In this document: piece by piece, positions 7,995 to 16,908 of the stretch
Layout of the letters: each line of letters opens with the position of its first letter
Position numbering within the stretch: the first letter of the stretch is position 1
DNA from: Acidimicrobiales bacterium
GTDB lineage: Bacteria; Actinomycetota; Acidimicrobiia; Acidimicrobiales; SHLQ01
Reading direction: 5' to 3'
Assembly: GCA_020628865.1 (NCBI GenBank)
Contig: JAHDEJ010000029.1
Location: forward strand, 1 to 64,000
DNA: 64,000 nt
The notes under the pieces: generated by a model
What the model was told of the DNA's origin: nothing
Databases searched by the model: none
What the model saw: only the letters and a program-made list of their open reading frames with translations
Translations under genes and position numbers: made by a program

Positions 7995-8954
7995 TCACCG
8001 ATTTCTCGAGCTCTCCATGTAGTCGGCAATCGAGCCGTTGAAATCAAGCAGAAATGCGGTGTCGCCCCCGTTGTTCCAGACCGGTGGTTCCGGATCGCAC
8101 CAGAACAGCTCGATCTGGCCCGATCCGACCTCGTCGGTGCCACAACCGGTCCGGACGCGAACGAGCTGGCCAGGCGCCACGATCACGTCGGGAAACTCGT
8201 ACCTGTGGCGGGTGGATTCGTCTCGCAGCGACCAGCCGGAAAGGCTGGCGTCCGCATCGCCGACGTTCTCGAAGATGACCCACTCGCCGTTCGGGTTCTC
8301 CTGGTCGTTCCCAGGGGCATCGGCGACGATCTCCACGAACTCGAAACGGCTGCCGGTGTCTGCTCCACAGGCATCGCTCGCCCACAGCCCGAGACCGTTC
8401 GTCGATGCGTGCTCCTCGGCGATCTCGAACGCTTCGGCGAACTCGTGATCGCTCTGGTCCCGGGCAACGGCATGGCCGGTCACGATCAGCTCGTGGTTCA
8501 CGAAGACGCCGTCGGCCACGATGAATCCGAGGGTGCGCCCGAAGTCGTCGATCTCCGGCGGCCACGGGGACAACCGCAGCTCGTCTGCATCGAGAAGGCC
8601 TTCCAGTGTGGTCGCGGACCGGTCACCGAAGCACTCGTCGCCCTCGGGCGCGTTCAGCCCGAGCAGACGGATCTCGAGGTCGCCCTCGGAGCTGGTGGCC
8701 CGCAGGCTGTCGCCGTCGCTGACGCGGTCCACCGTGATCGTGAGGTGCGACCCGTCGGGTGCGGTGACCGTTGGCGCGTCGATTGACGCCGAGGCGATGT
8801 CGTCGTCCACGGTGTTGTCGGCTGTGGCTGGTTCTTGCTCGTCGGTGGGGGCGATGACGCCCCCATCACCGAGGGAACTCGCACAGCCGGTCAGCGATGC
8901 CACGAACAGCGCGATCAGGCATGCCCCACGGCACAGTCCGGTGTCTGACGTCAC
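7995..8954 (-). CDS. Lipoprotein with staphylococcal-nuclease-like and lamin-tail domains
   Basis: Predicted exported Ca-dependent nuclease attached to the membrane, 319 aa. The signal peptide ends in a lipobox SLTGC (Cys24). An SNase/thermonuclease-like fold follows at ~68-195: VDRVSDGDSLRA, EIRLLGLNAPE and an RTLGF segment match the DGDT, RLxGIxAPE and R-containing motifs of the family. A lamin-tail domain (LTD) fills ~208-312, with NPNGEWVIFENVG and SLSGWSLRDE typical of that fold. SNase plus LTD is known in secreted bacterial nucleases. A role in using or clearing extracellular DNA is inferred. Confidence 0.85.
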   Translation of the reverse strand: MTSDTGLCRGACLIALFVASLTGCASSLGDGGVIAPTDEQEPATADNTVDDDIASASIDAPTVTAPDGSHLTITVDRVSDGDSLRATSSEGDLEIRLLGLNAPEGDECFGDRSATTLEGLLDADELRLSPWPPEIDDFGRTLGFIVADGVFVNHELIVTGHAVARDQSDHEFAEAFEIAEEHASTNGLGLWASDACGADTGSRFEFVEIVADAPGNDQENPNGEWVIFENVGDADASLSGWSLRDESTRHRYEFPDVIVAPGQLVRVRTGCGTDEVGSGQIELFWCDPEPPVWNNGGDTAFLLDFNGSIADYMESSRNR

Positions 8955-8989
8955 AAGGTTTTGGCCTCCGAACCCACCAACGAGACTCC

Positions 8990-8995
8990 TACAAT
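8990..8995 (+). promoter_or_regulatory. Putative -10 element of the 6C RNA
   Basis: TACAAT lies 7-8 nt before the start proposed for the 6C RNA. No good -35 hexamer at 16-18 nt is visible; a TTGGCC sits 23 nt upstream, which is too far. The -10 alone supports the call. Confidence 0.5.
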
Positions 8996-9000
8996 AAGGG

Positions 9001-9111
9001 ACATAAGCCGGTGCTCAGCACCGCAGCTGCAGTCACCCTTCCCCCCTTGGGTCTGACAGCTTTCCGAAGAACCTCGCCGAATCCCCCCTCGGCGAGGTTC
9101 TTCCTATTTTT
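9001..9111 (+). ncRNA. 6C RNA (actinobacterial small RNA)
   Basis: Two hairpins whose loops each hold six consecutive C residues (9041-9046 and 9083-9088) define the 6C motif. The first has an ACCC/GGGT stem extended by CAGCT pairing; the second is a 14-bp stem, 9067-9080 with 9089-9102, followed by a T-rich tract, so it also serves as the terminator. A small 5-bp hairpin (9010-9022) precedes them. In mycobacteria the 6C RNA (B11) affects growth-related mRNAs through its C-rich loops; the target here is unknown. Start inferred from the TACAAT at 8990. Confidence 0.85.
9067..9111 (+). terminator. Intrinsic terminator ending the 6C RNA
   Basis: Perfect 14-bp stem (AAGAACCTCGCCGA with its complement) around an 8-nt C-rich loop, then CCTATTTTT. 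It is one of few T-tract terminators in the window. Confidence 0.85.
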
Positions 9112-9166
9112 CACTGGTGAATTCTGCTCGGCGTGACGCATCGCAGAACAGTGGTCGCACTATGTT

Positions 9167-11569
9167 GTGACCGTGCGCGTCATTCTCCGTTCGGTGTTCT
9201 CCATCGCTCAGTTGCTGGCCGCTCTCGTCCTCGGCGGGACGGCGTTGGCGTTCACTCTTGCTGCCCTCGGCCCCTCGCTGGCCGACATCTGGGGAGCGAA
9301 GTCCACGAGCTCGGCGCCCATCGACCTCTCCATTCTCGAGCAGACCACCGTCGTCTACGACGCAAACGGTGATCTCATCGCTGAACTGCGCGCCGAGATC
9401 GATCGCGAGAGTCTGCCGCTCGGCGAGATGTCTCCCGAGATCATCAACACCGTGCTGGCCGTCGAGGATGCGAAGTTTTACGAGCACACCGGCGTCAACG
9501 TCGCCGCCATCACCCGCGCTGCGGTCACCAACGTGTCGGCCGGTGGTATCGAACAGGGCGGTTCGACCATCACCCAGCAGCTCGTGAAGCTCGGCGTGGT
9601 CGGCGACGAGCAGGTGCTCGAACGCAAGATTCCCGAAGCCGCAATCGCCATGCGCCTCGAAGAGCAGATGACGAAGGAAGAGATCCTCGAGCGGTACATG
9701 AACGCCGTCTACTTCGGTGGCGGTGCCTACGGCGTGCAGGCCGCCGCCGAGCTCTACTTCAACAAGGATGCAAGCGCGCTCGACTACGGCGAATCGGCCC
9801 TACTCGCCGGTCTCATCTCCAACCCGAGCCTGTACGACCCCGTCTACCGTCCGACGAATGCGCTGACCCGACGCAACACGGCGCTCGGTCGGCTCGTGGC
9901 CGAAGGCTTCATCACGCAGGACGAGCGAGAGATCTGGAACAACTCGCCGCTGCCCCGGTACCGCCAGCTCGAAGGCGAGAAGTTCCTGGACACGTACTTC
10001 GTCGAGGAAGTGAAACGCACGCTGCTCGACGATCCCCGATTGGGCGAGACCCGGGCCGACCGGATCAACACCGTCTTCCAGGGAGGCCTCGAGGTCTACA
10101 CCACGTTCGACCCGGTTGCGCAGGCGCTGGCCGAGAACGCCATGGCGCAGGAGTTCCCGCAGAACGACCTGGGCATCATCAGCGCCCTCGTGTCGGTCGA
10201 GCCCGGCACCGGCGCCGTGCGCGCCATGATCGGCGGGCCGGGCTTCGAACAGTTCGAGTTCAACGTCACCACCCAGAAGGGTCGTCCGACCGGCTCGTCC
10301 TTCAAGCCGTTCGCGCTGGCGGCCGCAATCGAACACGGCGGCTTCCTGCCGAGCGACAGCATCAACGCCAGCTCGCCGTGCGAGTTCGACAATCCCGGTG
10401 GATTCCCGAACCCGTATGAGGCCGGCGACTACAACGGCAGCCGCCGCACCGGGGCGATGACCATAGAGGATCACACGCTGCGCTCGACCAACTGCGGCTA
10501 CCTGCGGATCTCGCAGCTTGTCGGGCTCAACAACGTGGTTGATACGGCCAAGGACCTGGGTGTCACCGAGTCCAACATCGAAGCCGTCATCTCGCTGCCG
10601 CTCGGACCGTACGACATCACGCCGCTCGAAATGGCCAACGCCTACGCCACCATTGCGAACGACGGAATCCGCGTCGAACCGCACCTGATCACCAGCGTCG
10701 TCCAGGGCTCCACCGTGCTCATCGAGCACGACCCCAAGCCGTTCCGTGCCGTCCGCCCGCAGACGGCCCGCCTTGTCACCGACGTCCTCGAAAAGAACGT
10801 GGCCTGCCCCAAGGCCTGCACCGGACGGCGGGCGCAGTTGGCCAACCATCCGGCCGCCGGCAAGACGGGAACCGGTCAGTCCAACTACGACGCCTGGTTC
10901 GTGGGCTACACGGCGCAGCTCGCCACCGCGGTCTGGATCGGCGGCCAGGAGGGCCAGATCTCGATGCGCTACGACTGGCGTGACCCCGAGCAGAACCGGG
11001 ACGACTACGTGCGTGCATTCGGCGAATTCGCCGACGCCGGCGTCACCGGAGGTTCGCTTCCCGCGATCATCTGGGGTCGGTTCATGAACGACTACATGGC
11101 CGGTCTGCCCATCGTCGAGTTCGTCGACCCCGAACCCGGCCGCCGCGGCGAACGACTCGCCCTCGACATCGAGAACGAAGAGCCCGAGATCGTGCGTATC
11201 AGCCCGTGCGGGAACGAACGGGCCGAGGTGGACCAGGACGGCGACGGCGACGTGGACTGGTGCCGCCCGCAGGCGCCCATCGCCGTCCCCGAACTCGGCT
11301 GCCCGGCGCTGCTGGTGCCCGTGGACCGACCACCCAAGGACGGCGTCCCCGACGAGTGCGTCATCGGCGATGCTCCCGAAGGCGCCTACGACCCGCTCAC
11401 GACCACGACGACCATCGCACCCGAAGGCGGCGAAGGTGAGGGCGGCGACGGCGATGGCGGAGAGGGTGATGGCGGCGATGGGGGCGAAGGCGGAGACACC
11501 ACAGTCGCTCCCGAAACCACGGCCGCGCCCGAAACGACAGCGGCTCCCACCACCACGGCCGCCCCATAG
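9167..11569 (+). CDS. Class A penicillin-binding protein (bifunctional transglycosylase/transpeptidase)
   Basis: Membrane-anchored enzyme that polymerises lipid II and cross-links peptidoglycan, PonA/PBP1 type, 800 aa. One N-terminal TM helix (~8-35); GT51 domain ~65-240 with catalytic Glu100 in EDAKFYEH and the QGGSTITQQLVK motif; transpeptidase ~330-620 with SxxK at Ser377-Lys380 (SSFK), SxN at Ser440-Asn442 (STN) and KTG at ~566. The tail beyond ~700 is Gly/Glu/Asp- and then Thr/Ala/Pro-rich and disordered, as in mycobacterial PonA. GTG at 9167 is used; GTG at 9173 is possible. No PASTA domain is seen. Confidence 0.95.
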   Translation: MTVRVILRSVFSIAQLLAALVLGGTALAFTLAALGPSLADIWGAKSTSSAPIDLSILEQTTVVYDANGDLIAELRAEIDRESLPLGEMSPEIINTVLAVEDAKFYEHTGVNVAAITRAAVTNVSAGGIEQGGSTITQQLVKLGVVGDEQVLERKIPEAAIAMRLEEQMTKEEILERYMNAVYFGGGAYGVQAAAELYFNKDASALDYGESALLAGLISNPSLYDPVYRPTNALTRRNTALGRLVAEGFITQDEREIWNNSPLPRYRQLEGEKFLDTYFVEEVKRTLLDDPRLGETRADRINTVFQGGLEVYTTFDPVAQALAENAMAQEFPQNDLGIISALVSVEPGTGAVRAMIGGPGFEQFEFNVTTQKGRPTGSSFKPFALAAAIEHGGFLPSDSINASSPCEFDNPGGFPNPYEAGDYNGSRRTGAMTIEDHTLRSTNCGYLRISQLVGLNNVVDTAKDLGVTESNIEAVISLPLGPYDITPLEMANAYATIANDGIRVEPHLITSVVQGSTVLIEHDPKPFRAVRPQTARLVTDVLEKNVACPKACTGRRAQLANHPAAGKTGTGQSNYDAWFVGYTAQLATAVWIGGQEGQISMRYDWRDPEQNRDDYVRAFGEFADAGVTGGSLPAIIWGRFMNDYMAGLPIVEFVDPEPGRRGERLALDIENEEPEIVRISPCGNERAEVDQDGDGDVDWCRPQAPIAVPELGCPALLVPVDRPPKDGVPDECVIGDAPEGAYDPLTTTTTIAPEGGEGEGGDGDGGEGDGGDGGEGGDTTVAPETTAAPETTAAPTTTAAP

Positions 11570-11621
11570 GACGTCGCCGCGGCATCGTGGCTACCGTGGT
11601 GCGAACACACCTGGGGGGTTC

Positions 11622-12341
11622 ATGGAAAAGCTGACCGTTCTGCTCGACGTCCAGAAGATCGACAACGAGCTGGATCAACTTCGGTACCGGCACGAGCACC
11701 TTCCGGAGCGTGCGCTGCTGGTCGAGCTTGCCGAACAGCGGGCCAAGTTGGACGGGGCGGCAGCAAAGACGGAAGCGCAACGAGACACGCTGCGCACCCA
11801 GCAACGCCAGATCGAGAACGACGCCGGAGACATCGAAGAGAAGGCCGCCACGCTCGACGCCAAGCTGTACGACGGCTCGGTCACGAGCCCCAAAGAGACC
11901 TCGGCCCTGGGCGAAGAGATCGCCAGCCTGAAGTCGCAGCAGTCGGAGAAGGAAGACGCCGCAATCGAGCTCCTGATGGAGATCGAACCGCTCGACGAGC
12001 AGCTCGTGCAGGCCGAAGCGGCCCGAGGCGAGATGGAGGCCAAGCGCGTCGAACTGCAATCGGCCCTGGATGCCGATGCGGCCGACCTGGACGACCAGAT
12101 CGCGGCGGCGGAGGCCAACCGCGCCGAAGCTGCCGCCAAGCTCGACGAGGCAACCCTCATCAACTACGGCAAGCTCCGGATCACGTACGGCCCCGATGCC
12201 GTCATCCAGTTCGACGCCGGCAAGGGCGGCGGATGCCCGGTGGCGATGTCGGCGGTCGAGCTCGACCGGTGGAAGCACCTGCCGGCCGGAACACTCGAGC
12301 CCTGCACCGACTGCGGGCGTCTGGTCGCCAAGCTCGACTGA
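11622..12341 (+). CDS. Coiled-coil protein with a degenerate C4 zinc ribbon
   Basis: Member of the family of ~240-aa proteins with a long coiled coil and a C-terminal zinc ribbon, common in actinobacteria and of unclear molecular role. Helical heptad-rich sequence runs from ~5 to 180. The C-terminal ribbon normally has two CxxC pairs. Here the second (CTDCGR, ~230-235) is intact, but the first reads GGGCPVAM and keeps only one Cys, so zinc binding is doubtful. It is followed after 1 nt by a membrane protein gene, probably one operon. Confidence 0.8.
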   Translation: MEKLTVLLDVQKIDNELDQLRYRHEHLPERALLVELAEQRAKLDGAAAKTEAQRDTLRTQQRQIENDAGDIEEKAATLDAKLYDGSVTSPKETSALGEEIASLKSQQSEKEDAAIELLMEIEPLDEQLVQAEAARGEMEAKRVELQSALDADAADLDDQIAAAEANRAEAAAKLDEATLINYGKLRITYGPDAVIQFDAGKGGGCPVAMSAVELDRWKHLPAGTLEPCTDCGRLVAKLD

Positions 12342-12342
12342 C

Positions 12343-12840
12343 GTGTTCTTCTGGTTCCTTGGCCTGTCGTTCCTGGCCGTTCTGATCGTCTTCTCCTCGC
12401 CGGCACTGGACTACCGGATGGTCATGTTGGGCGCAGTCCTTCCCAACGCGGAAGCCCTGATCGGCGGCCCCTGGGTGCTGCACACACTGCTGGCACCGGT
12501 GGTGGCAATGACGGTGGTGATGTTGGCGACGCAGGGCCGACGATTGGTCCGGCGACAGTGGCTCGGCCTCCCCATCGGGTTGTTCATGCACCTGGTCCTC
12601 GACGCGAGCTGGGCGGACGCCGAACTCTTCTGGTGGCCGTTCCTCGGAATCTCGGACGTGCTCGGCGAGGGCGGAATCCCGGAGGCAGGGCGCAGCTGGG
12701 CGCTTCTGGTCGTGATGGAAGTCATCGGGATTGCCGCATTGCTCTTCCTGACGCAACGCCTCGATCTGGCCGGCGAGGGTCGGGAGCTGTTCCGCACGAA
12801 GGGTCAGATTCTTCGGGACAAGATGAACGACGAGGGCTGA
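12343..12840 (+). CDS. Multi-pass membrane protein, YdjM-like
   Basis: 165-aa integral membrane protein with four or five hydrophobic helices. It begins with GTG 1 nt after the stop of the coiled-coil gene, so translation is probably coupled. Two His-bearing motifs in helices, VLHTLLAP and MHLVLDASW, recall the membrane-bound metal-dependent hydrolase (YdjM) family, and the spacing is compatible. The match is distant and no activity should be assumed. Confidence 0.6.
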   Translation: MFFWFLGLSFLAVLIVFSSPALDYRMVMLGAVLPNAEALIGGPWVLHTLLAPVVAMTVVMLATQGRRLVRRQWLGLPIGLFMHLVLDASWADAELFWWPFLGISDVLGEGGIPEAGRSWALLVVMEVIGIAALLFLTQRLDLAGEGRELFRTKGQILRDKMNDEG

Positions 12841-12893
12841 TCTCGAATCGCTGTGGCCGGTGTATGGCAACATCGAGGGCACCTGGAGGTGCC

Positions 12894-14426
12894 ATGACGA
12901 TTCCCGACCACACACTCGCCGGCTGGTTCGCCCGCCGGGTGAACCAAACCCCGAGCCGACCGATGCTCACGTTCGAGGGGGTCACGTGGACCTACCGGGA
13001 GTTCGATGCGCGGGCAGCGGCGCTGGCCGGCGTGCTTCGAGACGGCGGCGTCAGCGCCGGAGACCGGGTGGCCTACCTGGCCTTCAACCATCCGTCGTTC
13101 CTCGAGACGATGTTCGCCTGCGCTCGTCTCGGGGCGATCTTCGTGCCGTTAAACTTCCGGCTCACCGGCCCCGAGCTGGCCTTCATCATCGCCGACGCCG
13201 GCGTCCACACGATCCTCGCCGGCCCCGACCATCGCTCGGTCATCGACGGCGTACGAAACGATCTGCCCGTCGAACGCTGGATCGGGGTCGAAGGTGCGCC
13301 CGACGGATGGGAGGACCACGAGGGGCTGATCGCCGCAGCGGAGCCCGCCGATCGGGTGCTCGACCTGGACATCGAATCGACCGCCGTCATCATGTACACC
13401 TCCGGCACGACCGGTCGGCCCAAGGGAGCGATGCTCTCGCATCGCAACCTCTGGTGGAACAACCTCGGCACGCTCCACACGCAGGAGTACCTGGACAATG
13501 AGGTGACGCTCGTGGTCGCACCGCTGTTCCACATCGGCGGGCTGAACGTGACCACCCTCATCGTGTTGCAGCGCGGGGGAGAGGTGGTCCTGCACCGGCA
13601 CTTCGACCCGGCCGCTGCGCTCCACGCCATCCCCGATCACGGCATCACCTCGATGTTCGGCGTGCCGGCGATGTTCCTCTTCATGAGCCAGCAGTCCGAC
13701 TTCGATGAGGTCGACCTCACCTCGGTGCGTATCGCAATCTGCGGGGGTGCCCCGGTGCCCGAGCCGCTGATGAAGCGCTATGCCGGCGTCGGCGTGCCGT
13801 TCTTCCAGGGATACGGCCTGACCGAGACGGCCCCGAGCCTCACCGTGCTCACCAAGGAGTACACGGACGCGAAACTCGGATCGGCGGGGCGCCCCGTCTT
13901 CTTCGTCGACATGAAGCTCATCGACGACGATGGCAACACCGTGACCGAGCCCTTTGCGATGGGCGAGATCTGCGCACGCGGCCCCAACATCATGTCGGGC
14001 TACTGGAACCGTCCGGAGGCGACCGCCGAAGCGATCGATGACGACGGCTGGTTCCGCACGGGTGATGCCGGCTACGTGGATGAGGATGGCTTCTGGTTCG
14101 TTGCCGACCGCGTCAAGGACATGGTGATCTCCGGTGGGGAGAACGTGTACCCGGCCGAGGTCGAGGAGATCCTGCTGGCGCACCCGTCGGTCGCCGAGGT
14201 CGCCGTGATCGGCACGCCGTCCGAGCGATGGGGCGAAGCCGTGTGTGCGGTGGTCGACGCCACCGGCGAGCCGCCGACGCTGGAGGAGCTGCGGGACTTC
14301 GCCGGTGAGCAGCTGGCCCGCTACAAACTGCCGACCCGGCTCGAAGTGGTGGACGAGATCCCGCACAACGCCTCGGGCAAGATGCTGAAGCGGGAGCTGC
14401 GCGCCCGGTTCGACACCGAGGGCTGA
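12894..14426 (+). CDS. Acyl-CoA synthetase (ANL superfamily)
   Basis: Activates a carboxylic acid, probably a fatty acid, to its acyl-CoA through an acyl-AMP. The 510-aa protein has the P-loop TSGTTGRPKGAM (~169-180), GYGLTET (~305), DGWFRTGD (~383-390), the hinge and SGGENVYPAEVEEIL (~412-426), and the catalytic Lys in NASGKMLKRELR (~493-504). All ANL core motifs are present. A GGAGG lies 4 nt before the ATG. The chain-length preference cannot be read. It stands alone; a GC-rich hairpin follows. Confidence 0.9.
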   Translation: MTIPDHTLAGWFARRVNQTPSRPMLTFEGVTWTYREFDARAAALAGVLRDGGVSAGDRVAYLAFNHPSFLETMFACARLGAIFVPLNFRLTGPELAFIIADAGVHTILAGPDHRSVIDGVRNDLPVERWIGVEGAPDGWEDHEGLIAAAEPADRVLDLDIESTAVIMYTSGTTGRPKGAMLSHRNLWWNNLGTLHTQEYLDNEVTLVVAPLFHIGGLNVTTLIVLQRGGEVVLHRHFDPAAALHAIPDHGITSMFGVPAMFLFMSQQSDFDEVDLTSVRIAICGGAPVPEPLMKRYAGVGVPFFQGYGLTETAPSLTVLTKEYTDAKLGSAGRPVFFVDMKLIDDDGNTVTEPFAMGEICARGPNIMSGYWNRPEATAEAIDDDGWFRTGDAGYVDEDGFWFVADRVKDMVISGGENVYPAEVEEILLAHPSVAEVAVIGTPSERWGEAVCAVVDATGEPPTLEELRDFAGEQLARYKLPTRLEVVDEIPHNASGKMLKRELRARFDTEG

Positions 14427-14443
14427 CGCCGCAAAACGCGAAG

Positions 14444-14470
14444 CGGCCCCGAGGCAGTGCCCCGGGGCCG
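14444..14470. terminator. GC-rich hairpin between convergent acyl-CoA synthetase and hsp20 genes
   Basis: CGGCCCCG pairs with CGGGGCCG, with a further GGCA/TGCC inside. It has no T tract, but it sits exactly in the 65-bp gap between two converging stops and may act in both directions. Confidence 0.5.
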
Positions 14471-14491
14471 TCCCACGACAGCGGTTGACGG

Positions 14492-14893
14492 TCAGGCGGC
14501 GTCCGACTCCGGAAGTTCGGAGACGCCGGCGCCCACACCCACCTCGATCTTGCGAGGCTTGGCCGACTCAGCGGTCGGGATGGTGATCGTGAGAACGCCG
14601 TTGTGCACGTCCGCCGAGAGGCGATCGGCATCGAGCTGAGCGCCGAGATGGAACGAGTGCACGATTGCACCGCTGCGACGGCGGCGCGTCGTCACCGTTG
14701 CACCCTCGGGCAGGGTGGCGGAACGCTCGGCCCGAAGGGTCAGCGAACGGTTGTCGATCGTCAGGTCGACGGACGCTGGATCGACGCCGGGGACGTCGAC
14801 CAGAAGGGTGACGCCGTCCTCGGTGCGAACGACGTCGTAGTCGACAGTGTTCGCGGCGGCGAAGGTGGGAAAGGGATCAAAGCTACGAAGCAT
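14492..14893 (-). CDS. Small heat-shock protein, Hsp20/alpha-crystallin family
   Basis: ATP-independent chaperone that binds unfolding proteins and forms oligomers, 133 aa. The alpha-crystallin domain spans ~15-110, with LLVDVPGVDPASVDLTIDN at its start and the closing GVLTITIP that contains the conserved GxLxxxxP signature. Short N-terminal arm and acidic C-terminus. AAGGAG lies 9 nt before the ATG. A HAIR-type operator upstream indicates control by HspR. Confidence 0.93.
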   Translation of the reverse strand: MLRSFDPFPTFAAANTVDYDVVRTEDGVTLLVDVPGVDPASVDLTIDNRSLTLRAERSATLPEGATVTTRRRRSGAIVHSFHLGAQLDADRLSADVHNGVLTITIPTAESAKPRKIEVGVGAGVSELPESDAA

Positions 14894-14916
14894 CTGAGGG
14901 GACTCCTTGATATAAA

Positions 14917-14937
14917 CTTGAGTGGACTGGACTCAGG
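14917..14937. promoter_or_regulatory. HAIR operator (HspR-binding inverted repeat) upstream of hsp20
   Basis: CTTGAGT-N7-ACTCAGG, one mismatch from the actinobacterial HAIR consensus CTTGAGT-N7-ACTCAAG. It begins 24 bp upstream of the hsp20 start and overlaps the likely -35 region of a promoter with an AT-rich element (TTTATA) just downstream. HspR should repress hsp20 here. No hspR gene lies in the window. Confidence 0.82.
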
Positions 14938-14985
14938 TTCTACAACGCTGCGTCCCGCACCTCATTCCCGTTGCCGGAGAAAAAC

Positions 14986-16908
14986 TCAGGCGCTCTGCCG
15001 AAGCTCCGAGGTTCCGCCGTCCGCAGCGGCCGGACCATCCTCCCGCGTCTCGGCGGTTTCGAGTGGCGCCGGTCGGCCCAGGTAGAACCCCTGCAACTCG
15101 TCGCAGCCGAAACGGACGAGCGCATCCACCTGATCGATGTGCTCCACGCCCTCGGCCACGATCTCCATCCCGAGCCCGTGGCCCAGCCCGATCATGCCGC
15201 GAACGATCGCCGCATCCGTCTCCTCCGTCGTCATTCTGCTGACGAACTGTCGATCGATCTTCAGGCGATGGCCGGGGAAGGTCCGGAGGATCTCGATCGA
15301 TGAATAGCCCGTGCCGAAATCGTCGAACGCGAAGTTCACGCCGATGTCGGCGAGGTCTTGAATGCCCGCCATCACCCGTGCGACCGCATGCCGCGACCCC
15401 ACTTCCTCCGACAGCTCGAGTTCGATGTTCGCCGGTCGCACCCCGTACTTCGCTGCCAGGCGCTTGACCGCGCCGAAGAACGAGCGGTCGAGCAGCTGGA
15501 GCGTCGACGCATTGATTGCGATCCGACGCTCGGGATCCTCCTGCAACCACTCGGCCGACTGCGCAAGCGCGGTCTCCAGCACCCACTCGCCGATCGCGAT
15601 GATCTGCCCCGTCTGCTCCGCGAGACTGAGGAACTCGGCCGGGGAGAGCCGGCCGCGCTGGGGATGCTCCCACCGAATCAGCGCCTCCCGAGCAATGGGC
15701 TCCGCCGTTCCCACCTTGAAGATCGGTTGGTAGTGCAGCACGAACTCGCCGTTGCGAAGTGCCCGGTTGATCTCTCGCTCCAGGTTCTTGCGGGTCTCGT
15801 GTTCCGCCCGCAATGCCTCGTCGAACACGTGCACCGTTGCGCCGCCTTCGGCCTTCGCCCGGTACATCGCAAGGTCTGCGGCGCTGAGCAGCCCTTCCGC
15901 CGACGTCGCATCGGTCGGGTAGCGGGAGATGCCGATCGACACCCGCGGTTCCACCGAGCCGATCATCTTCTGCTTGAGCGAGTCCAGGATCGCCTCGGCG
16001 ACCTCGCGAATCTCGTCGACTTCGTTGCGAAGCGGCAGCAGCACGACGAACTCGTCGCCACCGATCCGTGCGACCGTCGCCGTGTCGGGAACCGCAGCTC
16101 GACACCGCTGAGCGATGTTCTGCAACACGCGGTCCCCGGCGTCGTGCCCGATCGTGTCGTTGATGGCCTTGAAGTCGTCCACGTCGATGTGGAGCAGTCC
16201 GAAGCCCGTTTGGTTCGCGTCGGTGTGACGCATCGCTTCCGACAGACGATTGCTCAGAAGCGAACGGTTGGCTGCTCCGGTGAGCGTGTCATGGCCCGCA
16301 AGATGCTCCAACTTGCGGATCATCTGGTTGCGCTCCGCCATGTCCTCGGCACGCTTCAGCGCCTGTGCGGCCAACGGCGCGAAGTACGTGAGCACATTCA
16401 CGTGACGCCGCGTGTACATGCCCGGGTCCTCGTGCAGGCACAGGAACATGCCGCGCACCGACGGCGTCTCCAATGGCACGCACAACGCGGAGAGGAACGG
16501 CTCGTCAACCTCGCGCGTCCACGGCTCGATCTGCTTCAGGTTGACGATCGCGGTGCCCTTGCCGGCCACCACCCGCTGAAACGCGCCTTCGAGCGGAAGA
16601 CCGTCCTCCAGGAGATCCGGGCTCGTTGAAGCCACTCGGGTGAGTCGTCCGTCAGAACTCTCGATGAGCATCGCGGCCTCGTCGAGCGGCACGGCCTCGT
16701 CGATCACCTCGAGGATGCCGATCAGCATCGCTTCGACGGAGGTCGCATCGGTCAACGCCGTGAGCCCAGTCAGGAGCGCTTGCGCTTCCTTCCGGGCGTT
16801 CGCTTCGTCGCGGCGAAGGTGTTCGACGACGACGAGCGCGTTGCGCAGGTGCTCGATGTCGTTCGAGTCGCTCAGCTCAGGGCGGTCGCCGGCGTCATTC
16901 GTCGTCAT
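14986..16908 (-). CDS. GAF-GGDEF-EAL cyclic-di-GMP signalling protein
   Basis: 640-aa cytoplasmic protein able in principle to make and break cyclic-di-GMP. GAF-like sensor ~45-185; GGDEF domain ~205-365 with intact active site GGDEF at ~283-287; EAL domain ~385-630 with EALIRWEH, DDFGTGYSS in loop 6 and VAEGVEH. Both catalytic sets look complete, so the direction in vivo is open. The start overlaps the stop of the upstream FIST gene by 14 bp, so the two are translated from one message and probably form one signalling unit. Confidence 0.92.
   Translation of the reverse strand: MTTNDAGDRPELSDSNDIEHLRNALVVVEHLRRDEANARKEAQALLTGLTALTDATSVEAMLIGILEVIDEAVPLDEAAMLIESSDGRLTRVASTSPDLLEDGLPLEGAFQRVVAGKGTAIVNLKQIEPWTREVDEPFLSALCVPLETPSVRGMFLCLHEDPGMYTRRHVNVLTYFAPLAAQALKRAEDMAERNQMIRKLEHLAGHDTLTGAANRSLLSNRLSEAMRHTDANQTGFGLLHIDVDDFKAINDTIGHDAGDRVLQNIAQRCRAAVPDTATVARIGGDEFVVLLPLRNEVDEIREVAEAILDSLKQKMIGSVEPRVSIGISRYPTDATSAEGLLSAADLAMYRAKAEGGATVHVFDEALRAEHETRKNLEREINRALRNGEFVLHYQPIFKVGTAEPIAREALIRWEHPQRGRLSPAEFLSLAEQTGQIIAIGEWVLETALAQSAEWLQEDPERRIAINASTLQLLDRSFFGAVKRLAAKYGVRPANIELELSEEVGSRHAVARVMAGIQDLADIGVNFAFDDFGTGYSSIEILRTFPGHRLKIDRQFVSRMTTEETDAAIVRGMIGLGHGLGMEIVAEGVEHIDQVDALVRFGCDELQGFYLGRPAPLETAETREDGPAAADGGTSELRQSA

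Noticed and set aside
9800-10849. A 349-codon minus-strand open frame inside the penicillin-binding protein gene
   Set aside because: Antisense to catalytic domains with all motifs in place; composition is that of a mirror frame.
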